A stretch of DNA of 64,000 nucleotides from Pseudomonas sp. HN11 (GTDB taxonomy: Bacteria; Pseudomonadota; Gammaproteobacteria; Pseudomonadales; Pseudomonadaceae). The notes beneath the pieces are model-generated. The model ran no database searches. It was not told where the DNA came from and worked only from the letters and a program-made list of their open reading frames with translations. Made by a program: the position numbers and the translations under genes. This document shows, in pieces, positions 20,248 through 29,678 of this stretch (the first letter of the stretch is position 1; every line of letters starts with the position of its first letter). The DNA lies in the NCBI RefSeq assembly GCF_021390155.1, contig NZ_CP089985.1, positions 682,001 to 746,000 on the forward strand, given 5' to 3'.

Positions 20248-22578
20248 TTGAGTTTGCGTTTAGTTGCCCGCTGGATCCTGACCAGCCTGTTGTTGGTGGT
20301 GGCGTTGCTGTGGCTGGCCGACCACATCTGGCCGCTCCCCCTGCCCAAGGATGATCTTGCGCGGGTCGTGCTGGCTGAGGATGGCACGCCGTTGTGGCGG
20401 TTTGCCGATGCCAATGGCGTGTGGCGCTATCCGGTACAGACCAGCGAGGTGTCGCCATATTACCTGGACGCCTTGCTCACTTATGAGGACCGCTGGTTCT
20501 ATCAACACCCCGGCGTAAATCCGCTGGCGCTGGCGCGGGCGACGTGGCAGAACCTCACCGGCGCACGGGTGGTATCGGGCGGCAGCACCTTGTCGATGCA
20601 GGTGGCGCGATTGCTGGATCCGCATTCGCGCACGTTCCATGGCAAGTTGCGCCAGTTGTGGCGTACGGCGCAGTTGGAATGGCACCTGTCCAAGGAAGAA
20701 ATCCTCAACCTCTACCTGAACCGCGCACCGTTTGGCGGCACATTGCAGGGCGTGGCGGCGGCCAGTTGGGCGTACTTGGGAAAATCCCCTTCGCAACTGA
20801 CCCACGCCGAAGCCGCCTTGCTCGCCGTGCTGCCCCAGGCACCCAGCCGTTTGCGCCCGGATCGCCATCCCCAGCGCGCCCAGGAAGCCCGCGACAAAGT
20901 GCTGCGCCGTCTCGCTGAGTTCCAGGTCTGGCCGCGGTCTGCAGTCGATGAAGCCCTGGAAGAACCGTTGCTGCTCGCCCCACGCCTGGAACCGAGCCTG
21001 GCGCCCTTGCTCGCGCGCCGCCTGAATCGCCCTGACAGCCCGCCGCTGATCCGCACCACCCTGGATGCCACGTTGCAACGCCGTCTTGAAGACTTGCTGC
21101 TGGGTTGGCGGGCGCGCCTGCCGGAACACACGTCCGCCGCCATCCTGGTGGTTGAAGAGGAAAGCATGGCCGTGCGCGCCTACCTCGGCTCGGTGGATAT
21201 CAACGACGCCAAGCGCTTTGGCCATGTGGACATGATCAGCGCCCTGCGTTCGCCGGGCTCCACCCTCAAGCCGTTCCTCTATGGCATGGCCCTGGATGAT
21301 GGGCTGATCCACTCCGAATCCTTGTTGCAGGATGTGCCCCGGCGTTATGGCGATTACCGGCCGGGCAACTTCTCCATGGGCTTTACCGGTGCCGTGCCGG
21401 CGAGTACGGCGCTGTCGAGTTCGCTCAACTTGCCGGCGGTGCAGTTGCTGGAAGCCTACGGGCCCAAGCGTTTTGCCGCCGAGATGCGCATCGGCGGCGT
21501 GCCTTTGGCGCTGCCGGCGCTGGCCGAACCGAACCTGGCACTGATTCTGGGCGGCGCAGGCAGTCGCCTCGAAGACCTGGTGAGTGGCTACAGTGCCTTT
21601 GCCCGGGACGGCAGGAGCGCCACAATCCGATTGCAGCCGGACGATACGCTCAGGGAGCGGCCGTTGTTGTCGCCAGGGTCCGCCTGGATTGTGCGACGCA
21701 TCCTCAGCGGCCAGGCGCGGCCCGACCGTGACCCGCGTGCCGAGCTAGTGCAGCGCCCGGTGCTGGCCTGGAAGACCGGCACCAGCTACGGTTTTCGCGA
21801 TGCCTGGGCCATCGGCGTGGGGCCGCGCTATTTAATCGGCGTGTGGATCGGCCGCCCGGACGGCACGCCGGTGCCGGGCCAGTTTGGCCTGGCCTCGGCC
21901 GCGCCGTTGATGTTGCAGGTGCACGACGTGCTGACCAACCGCGACAGCCAGCGCGGTATCAGCGCGCCCGTCAAGCCGGTGCCGGCCAATGTCGGCGTGG
22001 CGGCGATCTGTTGGCCCCTGGGCCAGCCCATGAGCCGCGGCGACCCCAATTGCCGCCGCCAGCGGTTTGCCTGGACCCTGGATAACACCACGCCGCCGAC
22101 GCTGCAGGCATTGGACCAACCATTGAGTATGGGCTTGATGGAAAGCGTGTGGGTCAATGCCAAGGGCTTGCGGGTAGACGCCCATTGCCCCGGCGCCGAG
22201 CGCAAAAACATCGCCCTGTGGCCCGCGCCCCTGGAACCCTGGCTGCCACGGGCCGAACGCCGCGAAGCACGCATCCCGGCCGCCGACCCGGATTGCCCGC
22301 CACCCGCGCTGGCCGCGTCGTCGCCGCTGTCGATTGTAGGCGTGCGCGAAGGCGATCAACTGCGCCTGCCCGTCGCCAGCCAGCAGGCCCTTCATCTGAA
22401 AATATCGGCCTTGGGCGGCAGTGGCCGACGTTGGTGGTTCCTTAATGGCGCGCCGTTGGGGGACAGCGCCAACCAGGACTTTATCAACACCAGTTTCGAG
22501 CGCCTGGGCCGCTATCAGTTGAGTGTGCTGGATGAGGCGGGGCAGACGGCCAGGATCGAGTTCAGTGTGGTGGATTAA
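20248..22578 (+). CDS. pbpC: Penicillin-binding protein 1C
   Basis: Bifunctional peptidoglycan synthase, 776 aa, inner membrane with a periplasmic body. A signal anchor (WILTSLLLVVALLWLADHI) leads to the GT51 transglycosylase domain with catalytic Glu80 in YEDRWFYQHPG and the second motif SGGSTLSMQVARL. The transpeptidase domain shows S338-TLK, SLN in SSSLNLPAVQ and K509-TGT. A C-terminal BiPBP_C domain (from about 690) is typical of PBP1C. The start is TTG preceded by AGAGG; no better ATG is seen near the N-terminus. Functional partner of the YfhM macroglobulin. Confidence 0.93.
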   Translation: MSLRLVARWILTSLLLVVALLWLADHIWPLPLPKDDLARVVLAEDGTPLWRFADANGVWRYPVQTSEVSPYYLDALLTYEDRWFYQHPGVNPLALARATWQNLTGARVVSGGSTLSMQVARLLDPHSRTFHGKLRQLWRTAQLEWHLSKEEILNLYLNRAPFGGTLQGVAAASWAYLGKSPSQLTHAEAALLAVLPQAPSRLRPDRHPQRAQEARDKVLRRLAEFQVWPRSAVDEALEEPLLLAPRLEPSLAPLLARRLNRPDSPPLIRTTLDATLQRRLEDLLLGWRARLPEHTSAAILVVEEESMAVRAYLGSVDINDAKRFGHVDMISALRSPGSTLKPFLYGMALDDGLIHSESLLQDVPRRYGDYRPGNFSMGFTGAVPASTALSSSLNLPAVQLLEAYGPKRFAAEMRIGGVPLALPALAEPNLALILGGAGSRLEDLVSGYSAFARDGRSATIRLQPDDTLRERPLLSPGSAWIVRRILSGQARPDRDPRAELVQRPVLAWKTGTSYGFRDAWAIGVGPRYLIGVWIGRPDGTPVPGQFGLASAAPLMLQVHDVLTNRDSQRGISAPVKPVPANVGVAAICWPLGQPMSRGDPNCRRQRFAWTLDNTTPPTLQALDQPLSMGLMESVWVNAKGLRVDAHCPGAERKNIALWPAPLEPWLPRAERREARIPAADPDCPPPALAASSPLSIVGVREGDQLRLPVASQQALHLKISALGGSGRRWWFLNGAPLGDSANQDFINTSFERLGRYQLSVLDEAGQTARIEFSVVD

Positions 22579-22629
22579 CTTGCCTTCCGGCGCTTTCGGC
22601 CCGAAGCTATCCACCTTCAGGAGCCCCGC

Positions 22630-22938
22630 ATGAACCTCGACCACCTCACCGAACGCCTGCACCGCATCCGCGATAACAACGACTGGAAGCAGTTTCACAG
22701 CCCGAAAAACCTGGCCATGGCCGCCAGCGTGGAAATGGCCGAGCTGGTGGAAATCTTCCAATGGCTGACCGAAGACCAATCGCGCCAGCTACCGGCCGAC
22801 AAACTCGCCCATGCCGGGCAGGAAGTCGGCGATATCGTGCTGTACCTGCTGTTGTTGTGTAGCGAGTTGGGCCTGGACATGAACGAGGTGGTGCGCGCCA
22901 AGTTGGCCGACAGCGAACGGCGGTTTGCCCATGAGTGA
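22630..22938 (+). CDS. MazG-like nucleotide pyrophosphohydrolase
   Basis: 102 aa, all helical. The MazG metal site is seen as EMAELVEIFQW and, further on, EVGDIVLYLLLLCSELG, the EExxE / ExxD pattern of the RS21-C6/dCTPPase branch. Members hydrolyse non-canonical or excess dNTPs; exact substrate not assignable. ATG follows CAGGAGCCCCGC. Its last eight bases overlap cmoM (ATGAGTGA), so the two are translationally coupled. Confidence 0.88.
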   Translation: MNLDHLTERLHRIRDNNDWKQFHSPKNLAMAASVEMAELVEIFQWLTEDQSRQLPADKLAHAGQEVGDIVLYLLLLCSELGLDMNEVVRAKLADSERRFAHE

Positions 22939-23680
22939 TCGTCATTTCGACCAATTGGCCACGCGTTTCGCCGAGAAAATCTACGGCGGTGCCAAAGGCG
23001 CGATTCGCCTGGCGGTGCTCCAGGCCGACCTGACTGAAGTGCTGCCCAAGCGCCCTATGCGCGTACTGGATATCGGCGCTGGCCTGGGCCACATGTCGCT
23101 GTGGCTGGCCGAGCAAGGCCATGAGGTCACCCTGGCCGAGCCTGCCGAGCCGATGCTCGAAGGCGCCCGGCAACGCTTCGCGGAGGCCGGACAGACCGCT
23201 ACTTTCATCCATGCGCCCTGGCAAGAGCTGCTCGGCCAACTCACCGAACCCTACGACCTGGTGCTGTGCCACGCCGTACTGGAATGGCTGGCCGAACCCC
23301 ATGCGATCCTGCCGGTGCTGCACCAGCTCACGGCCCCTGGCGGCTGGCTTTCTCTGGCGTTCTACAACCGCGATGCGTTGATTTACCGCAACCTGCTCAA
23401 AGGCCACTTCCGCAAAATGCGCAAGAACGACATGGCCGGCGAAAAGCAGAGCCTCACACCGCAACAGCCGCTCGACCCACGTGAATTGGCGGCGCAACTC
23501 GAAAGCCTTTGGCAGGTCGAAAGCCAAAGTGGCGTGCGAGTGTTCCACGACTATATGCCGTTGGAATTCCAGGCCCGCGCCGATTTGCAGGACCTTTTGG
23601 AGATGGAACTCGCTCACCGTCGTCACCCGAGCTTTGCCGGACTTGGGCGTTATTTGCACTGGATCTGCCGTCCGGTTTAA
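22931..23680 (+). CDS. cmoM: tRNA 5-carboxymethoxyuridine methyltransferase CmoM
   Basis: 249 aa SAM-dependent enzyme that methylates cmo5U at the wobble position of certain tRNAs to mcmo5U. Recognised from IYGGAKGAIRLAVLQ at the start, motif I VLDIGAGLGHMSLWLAEQG, LCHAVLEWLAEP, and the diagnostic GVRVFHDY near residue 196. Formerly called SmtA. An upstream TTG (22925) adds two residues; ATG at 22931 overlapping the previous gene is preferred. Confidence 0.92.
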   Translation: MSDRHFDQLATRFAEKIYGGAKGAIRLAVLQADLTEVLPKRPMRVLDIGAGLGHMSLWLAEQGHEVTLAEPAEPMLEGARQRFAEAGQTATFIHAPWQELLGQLTEPYDLVLCHAVLEWLAEPHAILPVLHQLTAPGGWLSLAFYNRDALIYRNLLKGHFRKMRKNDMAGEKQSLTPQQPLDPRELAAQLESLWQVESQSGVRVFHDYMPLEFQARADLQDLLEMELAHRRHPSFAGLGRYLHWICRPV

Positions 23681-23704
23681 GCGGCCCAGTTTGCGGAGGT
23701 CGAA

Positions 23705-24307
23705 ATGCGTCGTCTCTGTTTGATCCTGTTCTCCCTGGGTTTGGGCGCGTGTTCCAGCCCGAACCCCTATGTCGCCGCTTCGGCACCTATTCCTCCGGCG
23801 CCGCCCCAGGCGGCCAACACCTTTGATGCCAGCGCCTACCCGGCGCCGGTGCGCGATTATGGCGCCTATCGCAATTGGGCCTGGCGTAACGGCCAGCTCC
23901 CGGCGGGCACAGCCTGGGCGGATTCGGCGCAGATTGCCGAAGCGGTCAGCGGCGCCCTTGATCAACGCGGACTGCGCCCGTTGCATGACAATCGCCCGGC
24001 AGACCTGTTTGTCAGCGCTGATGTGCGCCTGGAGAAGCGCCTCAAGCAGGTCCAGGATGACTACGGCTACGGTTACGGCGGCTACAACCGCTATGGCAAC
24101 GGCTACGGCATGTACAACTCGGTGCCGATCGTGCGCACCTATGAAGTGCAGGTCGTGGTGGTTCGCATCAATCTGTTCGATGCCCGCACCGGCCAGCCAG
24201 TGTGGAGTGCCAGTGCGGAAACTGGCAGCCAGGGAAGCCTCAGCGAGCGGAGAGATGCTTTGCGCCAGGCGGTGCAAAAGGCAATGACGGCGTATCCTCC
24301 CAGTTAA
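23705..24307 (+). CDS. DUF4136 lipoprotein, first of two tandem copies
   Basis: 200 aa with lipobox LGLGAC (Cys16). The DUF4136 core is [24 protein letters not shown], then [22 protein letters not shown], and [19 protein letters not shown]. Between them is an insert rich in Tyr and Gly ([18 protein letters not shown], about residues 119-139). Envelope location inferred; function unknown. It begins 24 bp after cmoM and may share its transcript. The next gene is a paralogue. Confidence 0.85.
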   Translation: MRRLCLILFSLGLGACSSPNPYVAASAPIPPAPPQAANTFDASAYPAPVRDYGAYRNWAWRNGQLPAGTAWADSAQIAEAVSGALDQRGLRPLHDNRPADLFVSADVRLEKRLKQVQDDYGYGYGGYNRYGNGYGMYNSVPIVRTYEVQVVVVRINLFDARTGQPVWSASAETGSQGSLSERRDALRQAVQKAMTAYPPS

Positions 24308-24352
24308 CAGCTATTCTCATCTTTAGCGCGGGTCTTTCTTCGGAGAAAAACC

Positions 24353-24910
24353 ATGTTTCGTTGTATCGCTACGCTTGCTGTTGTAGTGCTGCTGGGCGGT
24401 TGCCAGACCAGCCAGGTCAACCACGATTTTGACGCCAGCCGGGATTTCGGCGCCTACCGCAGTTGGGTCTGGAAAGACCCGGCCCTGCAATATCGCCCGG
24501 ATGACCCGCGCATCAGGAGCGACCTCACCGAACAACGCATCCGCCAAGCCGTGGGCGAACAACTCGACCAGCGCGGCCTGCGTCCAGCGGCACCGGGCAG
24601 CAGGGCTGACCTGAGCGTGCAGGCCTACCTGATCGTCGAGGACCGTCAGCAACAAGTCACCACCAACTACGGTGGCGCCTGGGGCGGACCGTGGAACGGC
24701 TATTGGGGCGCGCCGATGTATAATGAAACGCGCAACATCACCTACAAAGTCGCCACCCTCCAGATCGACCTGCTCGACGGCAAGGACGGCAAGTTGGTGT
24801 GGCGCGGCAGCGACGAACAGATGATGGCCAGCTCGCCCAACCCCCAGGACCGTGACAAAGCCATTCGCACCACCGTCACCCGCGTCCTCTCCAGCTACCC
24901 TCCGCACTAG
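24353..24910 (+). CDS. DUF4136 lipoprotein, second tandem copy
   Basis: 185 aa, lipobox LLGGC (Cys17). Same order of motifs as the upstream paralogue: [42 protein letters not shown], a Gly/Trp-rich insert (GGAWGGPWNGYWG) and LQIDLLDGKDGKLVWRG, ending TRVLSSYPPH. Gap of 45 bp to the first copy with its own Shine-Dalgarno CGGAG. A gene duplication with diverged aromatic inserts. Function unknown. Confidence 0.85.
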   Translation: MFRCIATLAVVVLLGGCQTSQVNHDFDASRDFGAYRSWVWKDPALQYRPDDPRIRSDLTEQRIRQAVGEQLDQRGLRPAAPGSRADLSVQAYLIVEDRQQQVTTNYGGAWGGPWNGYWGAPMYNETRNITYKVATLQIDLLDGKDGKLVWRGSDEQMMASSPNPQDRDKAIRTTVTRVLSSYPPH

Positions 24911-24921
24911 AAAAAACACCC

Positions 24922-24946
24922 GCCAGTCGCCAATGTGGCGACTGGC
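24922..24946. terminator. Perfect hairpin after the DUF4136 pair
   Basis: GCCAGTCGCCA/TGGCGACTGGC, 11-bp perfect stem with a three-base loop, 12 bp past the stop of the second DUF4136 gene. The A run at 24911-24916 gives a T tract only on the minus strand, so the terminator consensus is better in that direction; likely still marks the operon end. Confidence 0.55.
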
Positions 24947-25014
24947 CAGCGCGCACCTGAAGCCTTGTCTACACTCCAACCCAACTACGGAGAGTAAGTG
25001 CTAAGGAGTGCCTG

Positions 25015-26964
25015 ATGTCTCCCCGACTTGGTTCCCGGCAGCGTGGTGCAATTGGCTTGATGGCGGCAGGCACCCTGGCGGTGGCCATGGTTTTTATGCT
25101 GCTGGCGGTGGACAGCGGCCGCCTGTACCTGGAAAAACGCAGGTTGCAGTCCATCGCCGACACCGCGGCGTTGGAGGCGGCCAGTCGTGGCGGCCTGTGC
25201 ACACCCACCACCACGGCCAGTGACTACGCCAAGGAAAACGCCGCACGCAACGGTTTCACCGTGGTCGCCGGCGACAACAGTCGGGGCCTGGCCGTGACCT
25301 GCGGCACCTTGCCTACCAATGCCAGCAACATCCGCGTGTTCGTCGCCGATGCGACCAAGAATGACGCCGTGCGCGTGGTTGCGTCGCGCAGTGTCATGAC
25401 CAGTCTCGCCAGCGGCATCTGGAATATGTTCAGCGGCGCGCCGGGCGCCACCCGGACGATCTTGAGTGCCACCGCCGTGGCCGCGACGGCGCCACCAGTG
25501 GCGCAACTGACGATTCGCAACAGCCTGGCATCCGTGAACTCGGGTAATTCTGCGCTATTGAACATGGTCATCGGCAATCTGTTGGGCGGCAGCCTGTCAC
25601 TGACGGCCGCGGGCTGGAATGGCTTGCTGACGACCAATGTGAATCTGCTCAATTATCTGGATCAATTGGCGATTGAATTGAATGTGAAAGCGGGGGACTA
25701 CGATGCGCTGCTGAGCACCGCTGTCTCTGCCAGCCAGTTGCTCGACGCCGCCGTGAAGATCCTGCAAAAAAACGGCGCGGTGGCCACGGCAGTCATCAAC
25801 GATCTGATTACAGTGAAAGCCATCGCTGCGAATACCCAGCTTCTGAAAGTTGGAGACTTGCTGAAAGTCGCCACCGGAACGCCGGCTGCCGCCTTGAACA
25901 CCAGCGTGCAATTGTTTCAGTTGTTGGAGACCGTGGCGCAGCTCTCCAGTAGCAAAAGTGCGGTCAGTGCGGCAGCCCAGGTGAATATTCCGCTGGTCGG
26001 TACCGTCTCGATCCAGACCAAAGTCATCGAGCCGCCGCAACTGTCGGCGATTGGCAATCCGGACAAGGCCAAGATGGGGCTTTTGAATAATCCGGCGACG
26101 GATCAGATCTTTGTACGTACGGCCCAGGTACGCACGTTGGTCACGATTGATGCGCCGATCATCAAGGTGGTTTCGGGCGTCACATCGATCCTCTCGGGGC
26201 TGGGGACGCCGGTGTCGAAGGTGGTCAGCGGTCTTTTAAACCTGAATATTCCGGCGGTCGTCGGCGGTGTCTTGTGCCTGGTGGCGTGCAATGTCACGGA
26301 TGTCGACATTAATAAAACCCTGTCCATTTATATCGAGGCGGCCAGTGCGCAAAGCTATGTCACGGACTACAACTGTGCCACGCCCGCCACCAAGTCGTTG
26401 ACGGTTAAAACCACCACGTCGTTGGCCACATTGGGCGTAGGTTCTGTGGACCCGGTTGCCGCATTTTCTTCATCGGCGCCCGCCACCGTGCAACCCCTCA
26501 GGCTGATCGACTTTGGCGAGCGTCATTGCGTTGTGCTCACGCTGATCTGCGGCCCGCGTACAGCCGGCGTAGGCGGGGGGTTGAATGTGAAGGCGTTGTC
26601 CAATGTGGCGGCGCAAACCAACTCGATGCTGTTTTTACCTGTGGCCGAAATGAACATGGCGCCGACCTATAAAAACGCGCCAGGCACCGCCAATATCCTT
26701 TATAGCCTGGGGGATACGTTGAACGGTCTGCAGGTAACCTACGTACCGCCAAGCGGCAGCACACCCAACCCGGCGAACGGCACCGTTACCAATGCACTGG
26801 CAACCATTGTCAGTTCGGTGGTGACCCTGGTGCAGAATGTCCTGGCGCCTATTCTCGATCCTATCGTCAACACTCTGTTGAAAGCCCTCGGCATCAGCCT
26901 GGGCAACGCCGAAGTCGGCGCCAACCTCAGTTGCCACATGGGCCGCGCCTACCTGGTGATCTAA
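25015..26964 (+). CDS. tadG: TadG-like Flp pilus assembly protein
   Basis: 649 aa. The N-terminus RQRGAIGLMAAGTLAVAMVFMLLAVDSGRLYLEKRRLQ is the TadG-like hydrophobic segment: a short positive leader then a pseudopilin-like helix, followed by DTAALEAASRGG. The large remainder is Ala/Thr/Ser-rich, presumably periplasmic, with Cys residues in the last third. Start has TAAGGAG before CCTG-ATG. In P. aeruginosa tadG lies beside tadD; here it sits at the outer edge of the locus, convergent with pprA and overlapping it by four bases. Role: minor component or assembly factor of the Tad machine; mechanism unproven. Confidence 0.82.
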   Translation: MSPRLGSRQRGAIGLMAAGTLAVAMVFMLLAVDSGRLYLEKRRLQSIADTAALEAASRGGLCTPTTTASDYAKENAARNGFTVVAGDNSRGLAVTCGTLPTNASNIRVFVADATKNDAVRVVASRSVMTSLASGIWNMFSGAPGATRTILSATAVAATAPPVAQLTIRNSLASVNSGNSALLNMVIGNLLGGSLSLTAAGWNGLLTTNVNLLNYLDQLAIELNVKAGDYDALLSTAVSASQLLDAAVKILQKNGAVATAVINDLITVKAIAANTQLLKVGDLLKVATGTPAAALNTSVQLFQLLETVAQLSSSKSAVSAAAQVNIPLVGTVSIQTKVIEPPQLSAIGNPDKAKMGLLNNPATDQIFVRTAQVRTLVTIDAPIIKVVSGVTSILSGLGTPVSKVVSGLLNLNIPAVVGGVLCLVACNVTDVDINKTLSIYIEAASAQSYVTDYNCATPATKSLTVKTTTSLATLGVGSVDPVAAFSSSAPATVQPLRLIDFGERHCVVLTLICGPRTAGVGGGLNVKALSNVAAQTNSMLFLPVAEMNMAPTYKNAPGTANILYSLGDTLNGLQVTYVPPSGSTPNPANGTVTNALATIVSSVVTLVQNVLAPILDPIVNTLLKALGISLGNAEVGANLSCHMGRAYLVI

Positions 26965-29678
26965 TTCACCGGCAACTCCACACAAAACCTCGCGCCGTGC
27001 TCCCCATTGGCGACGCTCAGGCGTCCGCCCATGTTTTCCACAATTCCGTAGCTCACCGACAACCCCAATCCCGTACCCACGCCAATCGGCTTGGTGGTAA
27101 AGAACGGCTCGAAAATCCGCTCCAGCAACCGTGGGTCAATGCCGCCTCCGTTATCCTCCACCCAGATGCGCACATGCCGGCTGTCATGCTCGCAATGCAC
27201 GGCGATCCACGGGCGGAACCCGGGATCCTTTTCCCGCTTGTTCGCCAGCGCATCACGGGCGTTGACCATCAAGTTGATCAGCACTTGCTCAAGCTGGTCG
27301 ACATGACCTTTGACTTGCACCTCGAAGTCCGCGGGGGTGATGCGTAGTTCCACACCCTTGCCGCGCAGGCCTTCGCCGAGCAGCGACAGAGTGCCTTCCA
27401 CTGCCTGAGACGGGTCGAAGGGTTGTTGCTCGATTTCCGAGCGGCGGCCGAACACGCGCATGTGGTCCACTACCCGTGCCGCGCGCTGCACCTGGGTGTC
27501 GATGCGCTGGAGCTTTTCGGTGAGGTAGTCGATCTGCGCATCGCCGTGGCTCAGACGCTTGAGCACATTGACGATGGCCATGCGCATCACGTTGAGCGGC
27601 TGGTTGATTTCATGGGCCAGGCCGGTGGCCATTTCGCCGAGGGTGGCCATTTTGGCGCTTTGGGTCAGTTGCTGCTGGGAGCGGCGCACTTCGGTGTTAT
27701 CGCGGCCCACCGCTTGCACTTCCACCAATGTGCCTTGTTCGTCGAATACGCCACGGTCCGACCACACCCACCAGGCGTGTTCGCGTCCGGGCAATTGCAG
27801 GCTGATTTCGGCGGTGCTGACCGGGAATTCCGGGGTCAACTGACCGATACGTTGCACAAAGGCCTGACGCTGTTCGTCCGACAGCCAACGCCCCAGATTC
27901 AGCCCCGGCAATTGCGCCGGCGGGCATTCCAGGTAGTTGGTCAGCGGTGTATTGCCGAAGGTCAGGGTCAGGTCCGGGCGGTAGCGACAGATCATCGCCG
28001 GGGAGTCTTCGACCAGGATGCGATAGCGTTCTTCGCTCTGTTTGATCTGCTCGGCAGCCAGCGTCGCCTCGGTGACGTCCAGCCACAGGCCAACAGCTTC
28101 CACTGGCAGGCCGAGGTCGTCGCGCAGCAGCTTGGCTTCGTCCAGCAGCCAATGGTAATTGCCCTGTTTATCGCGCAGGCGGTAGCGGCTGCGTACGCTA
28201 CCTTCGCGCAACAACTGGCGGCTGCGTTCGAAGTACAGTTCGCGGTCTTCGGGGTGGATCAGCGAGGCCAGGCTGTCGTGGTTGCAGTCGGCCAGAGACC
28301 AGCCCAGCAGTGGCAGGAGGCTGTCGCTGAAGAACGACGAGTGCAGGGCGCCGCTGGCATAACGTTGCACATAGATCACCGCCGGTGAGCTGGCGATCAG
28401 GTTTTCCAGGCGTGCATGGGCGGCGGCGGCTTGCAGTTGCTGGTTCTTGATGTCGCTGATGTCGAGCATGAAGCCGATCCAGCGCCGGTTATCACCCACG
28501 CCCAATACCTGGCCCTGGACGCGATACCAGAGAGGATTTTGCTCGGCGTCGGTACGCTGCAGGCGCACGCTGCTCAGTAGGGGTTTGCCCAGGGCCTGCA
28601 GGTCGTGGAGGCGGCTGTTGAGCGCCTGGCGATCGGCGGGGTGGACCAGTTCAAGCCATTGGTCCAGCGGCTGGCGGGGTGGACCGTCTTCCAGGCTGAG
28701 GCTGCGCAGCAACTGCGGGGCGAGCTGGATCTCCTGGGTGGCCGGCAACAGTTCCCACCAGCCGGTGCCGAGCAGGCTTTGCAAGGCCTCCATACGGTCG
28801 AGCTGTTGGTGGTAGCGCTGCTCGCGCAAGCGACTCAGCAATGGGGCGGCGAGGGCGGCTGTGAGGTTCAGCCAGTCGCGTTCGCTGGTGTGTTGCTGGC
28901 CGCTGTAGACGCCGCACAGCAACCAGGCGGCGACGCCCTGGCTGTCACGATAAGGCACCAGCAATCCATCGGCATTGCCAAAGATGCTGTGCAGGCGCGG
29001 GTTGTCGCTGCGTTCCTGGGCCAGGCTCACCGGCATGTTGCCATTGGCGCTGTCCAGGCTGTTGCCCAGGTGCTGACCGGTCTGCCACAACGCCGGGGCA
29101 TCGTGGGCGGCGTAGCTGTTGTAGACCCGCCAGCTTTGGTCTTCTTCATCAAGCAAGGCCATGGCCACGCAAGGGATTCGCCAGCGTTGGGCCAGGCTGC
29201 GCAGGTGCTCGTTGAACACCTCGGGCAGGCGGGTCAGGCTGCATACCCGTAACTGCTCGCTCATCTGGCAGGCCAGTTGATGGTTTTGCTCGCGGTGTTG
29301 GGTCAATTGCCTGCCGGCCAGCAAGTCGCTGACGTCCAGCAGGCGCAAGCTCCAGCCATCGTCCTCGGGTTCGACCCAGCCACGGGTGTGCAGGATCTGG
29401 CCCGCGGCGCCCTGGAAGTCGAGGTCCAGACTCTGGCGTTGCCAGTCGGCGGGGTTGCCTTCGATGCTCAAGGCGCTGCTGGCGCATAACAGTTCGCGCA
29501 GCAACGGGCGTGGTTCATGGGGTGCGAGCAGTGGGCGCAGGGTACCGCTGACGCCCAGCACGTGGCCCACAGCGTCCAGTTGCAGGTGCAGCCCTGGCGT
29601 GGGTGTGCCGGGCGCGTCGAGTGCGAGCGCGTTGCTGCGGCCGAGCAGACGCCCGAAGAGCTTGTCCCCCGACGTCAA
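26961..29678 (-). CDS. pprA: PprA-like multi-PAS sensor histidine kinase
   Basis: 905 aa, no obvious membrane segment, so probably cytoplasmic or peripheral. A GAF-like N-terminal region (about 130-290) is followed by three PAS units (about 295-410, 420-540, 545-670), a HisKA domain with phospho-acceptor His689 in GLAHEINQPLNVM, and an HATPase domain with NARDA, DNGGGI and GTGLGLSV. It is the expected partner of PprB for control of Flp pili and other surface factors. The TTG start overlaps the tadF stop (TTGA), which implies translational coupling to tadF; the next ATG is far downstream. Confidence 0.85.
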   Translation of the reverse strand: MTSGDKLFGRLLGRSNALALDAPGTPTPGLHLQLDAVGHVLGVSGTLRPLLAPHEPRPLLRELLCASSALSIEGNPADWQRQSLDLDFQGAAGQILHTRGWVEPEDDGWSLRLLDVSDLLAGRQLTQHREQNHQLACQMSEQLRVCSLTRLPEVFNEHLRSLAQRWRIPCVAMALLDEEDQSWRVYNSYAAHDAPALWQTGQHLGNSLDSANGNMPVSLAQERSDNPRLHSIFGNADGLLVPYRDSQGVAAWLLCGVYSGQQHTSERDWLNLTAALAAPLLSRLREQRYHQQLDRMEALQSLLGTGWWELLPATQEIQLAPQLLRSLSLEDGPPRQPLDQWLELVHPADRQALNSRLHDLQALGKPLLSSVRLQRTDAEQNPLWYRVQGQVLGVGDNRRWIGFMLDISDIKNQQLQAAAAHARLENLIASSPAVIYVQRYASGALHSSFFSDSLLPLLGWSLADCNHDSLASLIHPEDRELYFERSRQLLREGSVRSRYRLRDKQGNYHWLLDEAKLLRDDLGLPVEAVGLWLDVTEATLAAEQIKQSEERYRILVEDSPAMICRYRPDLTLTFGNTPLTNYLECPPAQLPGLNLGRWLSDEQRQAFVQRIGQLTPEFPVSTAEISLQLPGREHAWWVWSDRGVFDEQGTLVEVQAVGRDNTEVRRSQQQLTQSAKMATLGEMATGLAHEINQPLNVMRMAIVNVLKRLSHGDAQIDYLTEKLQRIDTQVQRAARVVDHMRVFGRRSEIEQQPFDPSQAVEGTLSLLGEGLRGKGVELRITPADFEVQVKGHVDQLEQVLINLMVNARDALANKREKDPGFRPWIAVHCEHDSRHVRIWVEDNGGGIDPRLLERIFEPFFTTKPIGVGTGLGLSVSYGIVENMGGRLSVANGEHGARFCVELPVN

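Noticed and set aside
19815-20414. 199-codon minus-strand frame over the pbpC start
   Set aside because: It overlaps the small membrane gene and pbpC in another frame and has no domain similarity.
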